Shown one piece after another: positions 57,744-64,000 of a stretch of 64,000 nt of DNA. Under the pieces are notes generated by a model. The model ran no database searches. It saw only the letters and a list, made by a program, of their open reading frames with translations, and was not told where the DNA came from. Made by a program: the position numbers and the translations under genes. The DNA is taken from contig JADJVQ010000005.1 of the NCBI GenBank assembly GCA_016710525.1, positions 1 to 64,000 on the forward strand, read 5' to 3'. The stretch is from Burkholderiaceae bacterium (GTDB lineage: Bacteria > Pseudomonadota > Gammaproteobacteria > Burkholderiales > Burkholderiaceae_E). Each line of letters starts with the position of its first letter. Position 1 is the first letter of the stretch.

Positions 57744-58693
57744 CGACCATCGAATCGATCCAATACCGCTCGCTCGCGCGCGGCCCCCGGCTGATCGTGC
57801 TGGGCGCGGTCCACGGCAACGAAACCTGCGGCACCCAGGGCATCCGCCGCGTTGCCGCGGAGTTCGCCGCCGGCTCGCTGGCGCTGACACGCGGCACGCT
57901 CACGCTGGTGCCGATCGCCAATCCGGTCGCCTACGCGCGCGGCCACCGCGAGGGCGACCGCAACCTGAACCGCGATTTCCGCGAGGTGATCTCGCCCGAG
58001 AGCGCCGAGGACCGCATCGCCAATCATCTGGCGCCGATGCTGTCGGCCCACGACGTGCTGCTCGATCTGCATTCGTTCTCCTCGCAGGGCGAGGCCTTCG
58101 TGTTCATCGGTCCGCAGGATAACTCCAGCGAACTCGAGCCCTTTGCCAAGGCCGCCCAGGAAGAGTCGCTGGCCTCGGTGCTGGGACCGCAACGCATCGT
58201 GCATGGCTGGATGTCGGCGTTCGCCGCCGGCGTCGCGGCGCGCAAGGGCACCGGCCTCGCCGGTTCGGCGATCAATGACAGCGTCGCCTACGGCGTGGGC
58301 ACGACCGAATTCATGCGCTCGCGCGGCGGCTGCGCGGTCACGCTCGAATGCGGCAATCACGCCGACCCCGCCGCACCGGACGTGGCCTACCGCGCGATCC
58401 ATCGTGCGCTGGCGCACCTCGGATTGGTGGCCGGCGCCGCGCCCGCCAGCACCGGTCCCAAGGAAGTGATCGAACTGCACCAGGTGCACGACCGGCGCGA
58501 TCCGGCCGACAGCTTCGCGCGGACCTGGCGGTCCTTCGATCGCCTGCAGCGCGGCGAAACCATCGCGCAGCGCGCCAGCGGCGAGGTTCTCAGCGCGCCC
58601 GAAGACGGCTACATCGTGTTTCCGAACCCGAATGCCCTTCCCGGGCGGGAGTGGTTCTACTTCGCCAGGCACAGCGATCGGGTGGTGGAATGA
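57740..58693 (+). CDS. Succinylglutamate desuccinylase/aspartoacylase family protein
   Basis: Zinc deacylase of 317 residues of the M14-like AstE/ASPA group. LIVLGAVHGNETCGTQGIRR supplies zinc ligands His and Glu (about 18-37), VLLDLHSFSSQGEAFVFIGP the third His (about 109-130), and AVTLECGNHADPAAPDVAYR the catalytic Glu region (about 200-219). A C-terminal beta domain is present (GEVLSAPEDGYIVFPNPNAL). Start and stop both overlap neighbours by ATGA. It may release an acid from an N-acyl amino acid; a hippurate-like substrate would fit BenE, by inference. Confidence 0.9.
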   Translation: MTTIESIQYRSLARGPRLIVLGAVHGNETCGTQGIRRVAAEFAAGSLALTRGTLTLVPIANPVAYARGHREGDRNLNRDFREVISPESAEDRIANHLAPMLSAHDVLLDLHSFSSQGEAFVFIGPQDNSSELEPFAKAAQEESLASVLGPQRIVHGWMSAFAAGVAARKGTGLAGSAINDSVAYGVGTTEFMRSRGGCAVTLECGNHADPAAPDVAYRAIHRALAHLGLVAGAAPASTGPKEVIELHQVHDRRDPADSFARTWRSFDRLQRGETIAQRASGEVLSAPEDGYIVFPNPNALPGREWFYFARHSDRVVE

Positions 58694-59729
58694 CCCCGCG
58701 CCGCGCTCGCGTTCCGGCAACTCCGGCCCCGGCCCGGGCCGGGGGCCGCCGACGGTCGATCCCCCGGCTGCTGGCCGGCGCCGGCCTGATGCTGGCGATG
58801 CTGGCCGGCACGGGCGCACCGGCGCTCGCGGCGTTTCCCGAACGCCCGATCCGCCTGATCATCGGCTTTCCGGCGGGCGGCCCGCTGGACACCCACGCCC
58901 GCCTGCTGGCCGACCGCCTGCAGCAATTGCTCGGGCAGCCGATCATCATCGACTACAAACCCGGCGCCGGCGGCTCGATCGGCGCCGAATTCGTCATCAA
59001 ATCGCCGCCGGACGGCCACACGCTGCTGGTGGCCAATACCGGCACCATGGTGATCAACCCGGCGCTCTATCCGAAGCTGCCCTACACCATGCTGCGCGAT
59101 CTGGTGCCGGTCGCGCGCACGGCCCAGCAGCCGCTGGCCCTGATCGTGAACCCGGCCGTGCCGGCGCGCGATATCCGCGAGTTCATCCGCTATGCCAAGG
59201 CCAATCCGGGCAAGCTGAACTACGCCTCTGCTGGCAATGGCGGCATCTCGCACCTGGTGCCCGAAATGTTCAAGCAGGCCACCGGCGTCTTCATGGTCCA
59301 CCTGCCCTATCGCGGCAGCGCACCGGCGTTCTCCGACGTGCTCGCCGGTCACGCGCAGTTCATGGCGGAATCCATCCCGCAGGTCACCCAGTACGTGAAG
59401 CAGGGCAAGGTGCGCGCCCTCGCGGTCACGAGCCGCGAACGCAGCCCGGCCCTGCCCGATGTGCCCACGCTGATCGAGTCCGGCCTCGCCAGTTCGACGT
59501 GGTGGGCTTCTACGGAGTGCTGGCTCCCGGCGGCACGCCGCCCGAGGTGCTGGGCCGCCTGAGCCAGGCCTTCCAGCAGACCCTCGAGACACCGGACATC
59601 CGCACCCGGATGCTGGCCCAGGGCGCCGATCCGGCTTTTCTGTCGCACGAGGCCTTCGGCGGCTTCCTGCGCGCGGAACTGCCCCGCTGGCAGACGGCGG
59701 TGAAGGCCTCGGGCGCCAAGCTCGACTGA
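58690..59729 (+). CDS. Bug/TctC-type solute receptor, one frameshift
   Basis: Periplasmic receptor of about 346 residues, last gene of the 55394-59729 cluster. The leader GLMLAMLAGTGAPALA is followed by FPERPIRLIIGFPAGGPLDT and IIDYKPGAGGSIGAEFVIKS, the two ligand loops. Near 59490 one C appears lost; restoring it gives LAQFDVVGFYGVLAPGG and the normal end AVKASGAKLD at 59729. The ATG overlaps the deacylase stop. It likely captures the same carboxylate that the cluster processes. Confidence 0.9.
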
Positions 59730-59804
59730 GAGGCTGGGCAAGGGCTGGCCAACCGGGTAGTCTGGAGCCACGGGATATTCCGTGTCACAGAAAGGGGGTG
59801 ATCC

Positions 59805-59876
59805 ATGTCGCTCTGCACGTCGAGAGTCGTCGCCGTCGTGGTGAATTCACTCATCGCCGGGGACGCGCTGGCGTAG
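59805..59876 (+). CDS. 23-residue small ORF behind an extreme Shine-Dalgarno
   Basis: The ATG at 59805 follows AAGGGGGTGATCC at ideal spacing. The product starts MSLCTSRVVAVVVNSLIAG and ends DALA, a hydrophobic, possibly membrane-inserting peptide. The TAG is at 59874-59876. No homologue is recognised. Translation is supported only by the ribosome-binding site. Confidence 0.4.
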   Translation: MSLCTSRVVAVVVNSLIAGDALA

Positions 59877-60001
59877 CCGGACAACGTCCGATCCCAACAC
59901 GCGAGCAGCCCTGGGGCCGACAGGCCCGATGCGCCATCACTGCGGTGGCGCTGGACTGACCCGCGGGCCGGTTCGCCGGAACTTCGACACACCTTTCGAC
60001 C

Positions 60002-60032
60002 AGCCCGCCGACGCATGCCGGCGGGCTTTTTC
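60002..60032 (+). terminator. Intrinsic terminator
   Basis: A perfect 9-bp stem, AGCCCGCCG / CGGCGGGCT, with an 8-base loop is followed by TTTTCTT. It ends rightward transcription from the small RNA region, just before the convergent Bug gene. Confidence 0.88.
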
Positions 60033-60055
60033 TTGGCGCCGGGCCAGGGACTGCC

Positions 60056-61045
60056 TCAGTCGGCGTACACCCCGGCGGCGCGGATGATCGGCGTCCATTT
60101 GTCGATCTCGGCCTTCAGCCAGACACGCAGGCCCTCGGGCGTCTGCTTATCGACAGGGACGATCTCGGCGCCGAGGTCAGCCAGCTTCTTGCGCACATCG
60201 GGCTCCTTCAGCGAGGCCTGCAGCGCCGCCGTCAGGCGATCGGCCACCGGCTTCGGGGTGGCCTTGGGCAGGTACATGCCGTGCCACACCACCACCTGGA
60301 AGTCCTTCAGCCCGCTCTCGGCCAGGGTCGGCGCATTGGGCAGCGCGGCGATGCGCTTGCTGGCGGTCACGCCGTACAGCTTCACATTGCCGGCCGCGAT
60401 GTGCTGCAGCGTCTGGGTGGTCTGGTCGCACAGCACGTCGACCTGTCCGCCCAGCAGGTCGGTCATCGCCGGCGCCGTGCCCTTGTAGGGCACAGTCACC
60501 AGGTCCAGGCCGATCGCCTTCTGGAAGAGCATGCCGCACAGATGCGACACCGCGCCCAGACCCGCATTGGCCATGGTGATCTTGTCGCGGTTGGCGCGCA
60601 GGTGGGCAATGAGTTCAGTCAGGTTGCCGGCCGGCAGCGTCTTCTTGCCGAGCAGGGTCATGGGCACGTCGGCGATCTGGCCGACGTACTCGAAGTCCTC
60701 CAGCGGATTGAAGGACAGCTTGCGATACAAGCCCACCGAGGTCGCCATGCCGTTGTGATGGATGAAGACCGTGTAGCCGTCGGGCGTCGCCTTGGCGACG
60801 CGGTTGGCGCCGATCGTGCCGCCCGCGCCGACGGTGTTTTCGACGACCACCGTCTGGCCCAGGTGCTTGGTCATGGCCACTGCCAGGGTGCGGGCCAGCA
60901 CATCGGTGGGACCGCCGGCGGCGAACGGCACCACCATGGTCACCGGACGGCTGGGGTATTGCTGCGCCTGCGCCGGTCCGAAGGCCGAAAGCGCGCCGGC
61001 CAGCAGGCCGGCGATCACGGCGCGGCGGCCGAGTGTGCGAATCAT
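60056..61045 (-). CDS. Bug/TctC-type solute receptor
   Basis: Periplasmic receptor of 329 residues. The leader RAVIAGLLAGALSAFGPAQA precedes YPSRPVTMVVPFAAGGPTDV and VVVENTVGAGGTIGANRVAK (ligand loops). VTVPYKGTAPAMTDLLGGQV and the C-terminal VWLKAEIDKWTPIIRAAGVY are typical. Start MIRTLGRRA at 61045 is preceded by AGGAGACTCCTG; longer in-frame starts lack a leader. Intact. It faces the transglutaminase-like gene across a region with an inverted repeat. Confidence 0.93.
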   Translation of the reverse strand: MIRTLGRRAVIAGLLAGALSAFGPAQAQQYPSRPVTMVVPFAAGGPTDVLARTLAVAMTKHLGQTVVVENTVGAGGTIGANRVAKATPDGYTVFIHHNGMATSVGLYRKLSFNPLEDFEYVGQIADVPMTLLGKKTLPAGNLTELIAHLRANRDKITMANAGLGAVSHLCGMLFQKAIGLDLVTVPYKGTAPAMTDLLGGQVDVLCDQTTQTLQHIAAGNVKLYGVTASKRIAALPNAPTLAESGLKDFQVVVWHGMYLPKATPKPVADRLTAALQASLKEPDVRKKLADLGAEIVPVDKQTPEGLRVWLKAEIDKWTPIIRAAGVYAD

Positions 61046-61125
61046 CAGGAGTCTCCTTGCGCGTTGGGTCGTTCCGAATAGACACCCACACCGGCTCGGG
61101 CGAACTGTCGGGGCATCATTTTTTG

Positions 61126-61147
61126 GTATAGACATTATCGTCGATAC
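61126..61147. promoter_or_regulatory. Imperfect inverted repeat in divergent promoter region
   Basis: GTATAGAC-ATTATC-GTCGATAC (7 of 8 arm positions match), in an AT-rich patch between the divergent Bug and transglutaminase-like genes. It may be an operator, for example for a GntR or similar dimeric regulator, none of which is encoded nearby. Confidence 0.35.
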
Positions 61148-61198
61148 ACTCGGCCCGCCGGCACGGCGTCCGGCGCCCCCTACTAAGAGCGCCCCGAC

Positions 61199-61916
61199 TT
61201 GCACCTGCCCGTCTTGCACCTGCCCGACCTGCCGGCCCCGTCTGCCGACCCGGCCCCCTACCTCGCGGCCACCGACTTCTTCGACCTGGACCACCCGCTG
61301 GTCGCTGCCTTCGTGCGCGACGCGGTCGCCTCGGCTGGCACGCCGCGCGAACGCGCGGTCGCACTGTTCTACGCGGTGCGCGACCGGATCCGCTATGACC
61401 CCTACGGGGTGGGCTTCGAGGCTCCCGCCTACCGGGCCAGCGCGGTGATCGAGGCCGGGCGCGGCTGGTGCGTGCCCAAGGCGGGGCTGCTGGCCGCGTG
61501 CGCGCGTGCTGCGGGCATCCCGTCGGCGGTCGGTCTGGCCGACGTGGTCAATCATCTGAACACCGACAAACTGCGCGCCACCATGGGCACCGACGTGTTC
61601 TACGACCACGGGTATGCGGCCCTGCTGATCGAGGGCCGCTGGGTGAAGGCGGTGCCGGCGTTCAACATCGAGCTGTGCCGCCGCTTCGGGGTGCAGCCCA
61701 CCGAATTTAACGGGCGGGGCGACGCGCTCTATCAGGAGCATGACGCGCAGGGCCGCCGCCACATGCAGTACCTGGCCGACCACGGCACCTGGTCGGACAT
61801 GCCGCTGGATCAGGTTGTCGCCGACTTCCGGATCCACTATCCGGGCATCGTGGAGCGCGCCGCGGCGCGCCGCCGGCCGGGCCGAACCCGACTCGCAGGC
61901 CGACGACCGCTTCTGA
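61199..61916 (+). CDS. Transglutaminase-like cysteine peptidase-fold protein, frameshift near end
   Basis: About 238 residues with a transglutaminase-like core. The catalytic Cys is in AVIEAGRGWCVPKAGLLAAC (about 82-100), the His in VFYDHGYAALLIEGRWV (about 136-152), and the third residue probably in the Asn/Asp of PAFNIELCRRF. DHPLVAAFVRDAV and FYAVRDRIRYDPYG precede the core. The start is TTG at 61199; no better codon is in frame. A frame break near 61870-61890 seems likely, because the next frame ends DSQADDRF at 61916. The substrate of such proteins is unknown. Divergent from a Bug gene. Confidence 0.85.
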
Positions 61917-61924
61917 AGCCGCCA

Positions 61925-62445
61925 GCGCGCTCAGCGCGAGGCGCGCACCGGCATCGGCCCGGATGCCTTCCTCTGTTCGCGATCGGCGATGGCCGCAACG
62001 CTGACCCCGTTCAGCTCGATCGCCCGCCGCAGGGCGGCATCGCTCAGCGGCACCCACCCCTGCTGCCAGGCATAGCCCAGCAGCAGCGCGTTGCCGTAGA
62101 GCCCGCCGCCCTTTTGAGCAAGCCTGGCCAGCCTGTCCAGCACCGAAACCCCCTTGCCGTCGAGGTGGGCCGCCATCCCCAGCAGCTGGCCGATGGTCAC
62201 CAACCCAGTGCTGCCCACGCCGGTCACGAGAATGCCGCAGGTTCGATTGCCCGATTCGCGAATCGAGACCGGGGTCGGATCGGGCACCGGCAGCCCGCAG
62301 GCCTTGAAGATGTGGTCGGACTGATGCGGCAAGGTCGAGCTCTTTGCGCCGTGGTCGTCGCCCGCCAGCGCGATCACGCCGCCGTGGCGGCGGCTGCCCG
62401 CGGCATTGGCATGCTTGAAGACATCGCTGCAGCGCGTCCTGGGTC
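61925..62445 (-). pseudogene. Collapsed indolepyruvate ferredoxin oxidoreductase remnant
   Basis: Three pieces of a protein normally about 1150 residues long are fused in about 155 codons. First, DVFKHANAAGSRRHGGVIAL then AGDDHGAKSSTLPHQSDHIF, from the thiamine-binding alpha part. Second, GILVTGVGSTGLVTIGQLLG then GKGVSVLDRLARLAQKGG, from the gamma part. Third, LLLGYAWQQGWVPLSDAALR, from near the C-terminus. The joins fall at CGLPV/PDPTP and KGG/GLYG and lack more than 300 residues each. The protein cannot be functional. Upstream frame is broken. Real deletion or assembly collapse. Confidence 0.85.
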
Positions 62446-62595
62446 GATCGAGGCATGGATGCCGTCATAGGGAGCCCTCCGGAAACTGATCGTGTCGGTT
62501 CGGATACGGCGGTGGCGAGCCGCAAACCGCGCGGGTAGCGTGGCAGGCACGTCACGGAGCCTCGGGCCGCGCGGGGTAACGCGCGGGCCGCCCGA

Positions 62596-63590
62596 TTATG
62601 CGGCAAGATTCGCGTCGACCATGTTCCAGACCTCGGCCCTGGTCTGGGGCATCGGCATTGCCCTGGATCTGCCGGCCGATGGCCAGGGCCGGGTCGCGCT
62701 GTTGGCGATCGGGCTCGGCCAGGCCATGGTTCTCGCGCCTGGCGCTCGTCGGTGCCGCAGCGCACCGGCGGCGTGCAGGCTGAAACCCTGCATGTCGGCG
62801 CACAGGTTCTGCTTGAAGTCCGTATCCCTGGGCATGACGCCCTGCAGTGTCAGCACCTTCTGTCCGGCGCGCGGGCCGAAGGCGATGCGATAAGTGCAGG
62901 CTGCCGCCTGCAGCGGCCTGAGCATGCGGGCCATCGGTTGGCGCCGGCACTTCGACGAATTCCGGCTCGCCGTCTGTGCCGCATCGGTACACGCCGTCCA
63001 GCACCAGGCAGTGCAGGTGAATGTTGAGATTGGCCGCGGACCCAAAGCGTTGGATCAGCGTGACCGCGCCGCTGTCGGCCTCGCCTGCCTTGAGCCCGGC
63101 CTGCCCGAGCAGGTGGCGCGTGATCACGCGGTGCACGACCTGAAACACGGGCGTCACCAGCTTGGGCTGCGCGGCCAGCAGCAGGCGCAGGGGGATGCGC
63201 AGTGACAGAACCCACTGGCGCACCGGCACATGGGGGATGACGTGGTCGACCAGGTGCGCCGCCGTCTGTGCCATGCGCCGCGCGCCGCACGACGGGCAAA
63301 AGCCGCGCCGCTTGCAACTGAAGGCGACGAGCTTGTCGTGGCCGCAGTCGCCGCAGCGCAATCTCAGGAAGCCGTGCGCGAGGATGCCGCACTCCAGGAA
63401 CGCGTCGAACTCGTCCTTCACGAATTGCGGCAGGTCGGCCCCGGTGGCCGCCTTCTGTCTCGGCGATGAAGGTCGCGGCGTGCTGCTGCACCAGGCGGTA
63501 CAGCGTGGTCTGCTCCGGGCGGTGGCGCTCGTAGTGGACCGGGGCGCCATCCGGCGCCCGCTGGGGCTGCCGGCCGATGGCTTGCACGCG
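62596..63590 (-). pseudogene. IS91-family transposase, frameshifted and truncated
   Basis: Rolling-circle-type transposase remnant. The N-terminal zinc-binding domain is clear: LRCGDCGHDKLVAFSCKRRG then FCPSCGARRMAQTAAHLVDH. It continues QWVLSLRIPLRLLLAAQPKL, FGSAANLNIHLHCLVLDGVY (the conserved HLH catalytic His pair) and TYRIAFGPRAGQKVLTLQG. Frame breaks occur near 63460 and 62950, with more towards the end. The last ~100 residues, including the tyrosine region, are missing or scrambled before the stop at about 62596. Its ends (oriIS/terIS) are not seen. Confidence 0.82.
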
Positions 63591-63653
63591 AGGCTCCCGA
63601 GGTGAAGACCTCGGACCGTCTCAGACCGCGCAACGCGCCTCAATCGCCAGCGC

Positions 63654-63789
63654 GCCTACCTCCGAGTGCCTACCTCCGAGTGCCTACCTCCGAGTGCCTA
63701 CCTCCGAGTGCCTCCGAGTGCCTACCTCCGAGTGCCTACCTCCGAGTGCCTACCTCCGAGTGCCTACCTCCGAGCGCCTACCTCCGGGT
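63654..63789. repeat. 14-bp tandem array, nine units plus one truncated
   Basis: Near-perfect head-to-tail copies of GCCTACCTCCGAGT. One central unit at 63710-63719 lacks four bases, and the last two units carry single substitutions. It separates the transposase remnant from the ROK fragment. There are no spacers, so it is not CRISPR. Confidence 0.88.
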
Positions 63790-63810
63790 GAGCCGCGCGC
63801 GCGACGCGTC

Positions 63811-63963
63811 ATGGCCGAGTACACCGATCGGCTGGCGCGCGCGCTGGCCAGCGTCATCAACCTGTTCGATCCGCACGTGATAGTGCTGGGTGGCGGCATG
63901 TCCAATGTCGATGCCTTGTACGACGACGTGCCGGCCCGCTGGGCGGCTGGCGGCGCGAGCTGA
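63811..63963 (+). pseudogene. ROK-family sugar kinase, C-terminal fragment
   Basis: About 50 residues matching the end of ROK-type kinases (fructokinase/NagK): YTDRLARALASVINLFDPHV then IVLGGGMSNVDALYDDVPAR. The expected continuation (a W-x-x-x-x-F-S type tail) is replaced after RW by AAGGAS and a stop. The N-terminal three quarters are absent: the sequence upstream is the 14-bp tandem array. Possibly a gene cut by the window's mosaic right end. Confidence 0.75.
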
Positions 63964-64000
63964 TGCCAGTGGGGGCGCTGGCGAACGGGCGCTGATCGGA

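Larger units (their letters stand above)
59769..60032 (+). ncRNA. Candidate structured small RNA / leader with extended Shine-Dalgarno and terminator
   Basis: A 264-base stretch with hairpins CACGG-GATATT-CCGTG (59769-59784), CGGAC-AAC-GTCCG (59878-59890), GGGCC-GACA-GGCCC (59914-59927) and GCGCCA...TGGCGC (59931-59951), closing with an intrinsic terminator at 60002-60032. Between the first two hairpins lies a 23-codon ORF behind AGAAAGGGGGTGATCC (59789-59804), complementary to about 16 bases of the 16S rRNA 3' end if one G:U pair is allowed. No protein family or RNA family is recognised. It follows the Bug gene by 39 bases and could be an independent transcript or a 3' UTR. Confidence 0.45.

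Noticed and set aside
59789..59804. Fragment of a 16S rRNA gene
   Set aside because: Only the anti-Shine-Dalgarno complement matches; the sequence on either side is unrelated to the 3' end of 16S, so it is better read as a ribosome-binding site.
63654..63789. Possible CRISPR array
   Set aside because: Units are contiguous 14-mers with no spacers, no leader and no cas genes nearby.

Overview
The window looks like a high-GC member of the Burkholderiales (Alcaligenaceae, Comamonadaceae or Burkholderiaceae-like). Four things point there: an ntrY-ntrX-trkA block, several Bug/TctC-type periplasmic solute receptors without their own permeases, TRAP and Liv-type transporters, and many CoA-dependent catabolic genes. 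I saw no tRNA, rRNA or CRISPR array. The species cannot be fixed from sequence alone.

Positions 1-9100 hold ntrY, ntrX, trkA, a TRAP transporter (dctP, dctQ, dctM) and, on the minus strand, a sodium:solute symporter. In all of them the reading frame breaks roughly every 50-100 bases although the encoded residues stay family-like, so sequencing or assembly indels are likelier than seven adjacent decayed genes. The block ends in a G/C homopolymer tract (9107-9270), a complete IS5-type insertion sequence with 19-bp inverted repeats (9271-10605) and two 8-bp tandem arrays.

Positions 10.7-39 kb are better. In order they hold: a truncated thioesterase; an acyl-CoA ligase overlapping a single-chain biotin-dependent acyl-CoA carboxylase and a crotonase; a cytoplasmic-type molybdopterin reductase; a chemoreceptor with a small secreted helical protein; a probable copper locus (DUF2946 protein, TonB receptor, copper-uptake-associated protein); a crotonase; a Bug receptor; a damaged alpha/beta hydrolase; a flavin hydroxylase; an HpcH/HpaI aldolase; an aminotransferase plus deacetylase pair resembling polyamine catabolism; PhoX; an MFS carrier; two more Bug receptors; and a WbuC-type cupin.

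Positions 39.5-46.7 kb form one tightly packed minus-strand operon: acyl-CoA synthetase, TetR regulator with an extra C-terminal domain, E1 alpha, E1 beta, crotonase, a 130-residue lipoyl plus E3-binding protein with no acyltransferase domain, and an acyl-CoA dehydrogenase. A Liv-type ABC transporter diverges from it (46.8-51.5 kb), so import, activation and oxidation of a carboxylic acid are plausibly linked. LysE, CYTH, EamA and crotonase genes follow, then an internally deleted Bug gene.

Positions 55.4-59.7 kb carry a second coupled plus-strand cluster: FMN hydroxyacid dehydrogenase, BenE-like symporter, M14-type deacylase and a Bug receptor. It is followed by a structured element (59769-60032) with a 23-codon ORF behind a Shine-Dalgarno that can pair with about 16 bases of the 16S 3' end, and a strong terminator. 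A Bug gene and a transglutaminase-like gene come next. The right end (61.9-64 kb) is mosaic: a collapsed indolepyruvate oxidoreductase remnant, a broken IS91-type transposase, a 14-bp tandem array and a ROK-kinase fragment.
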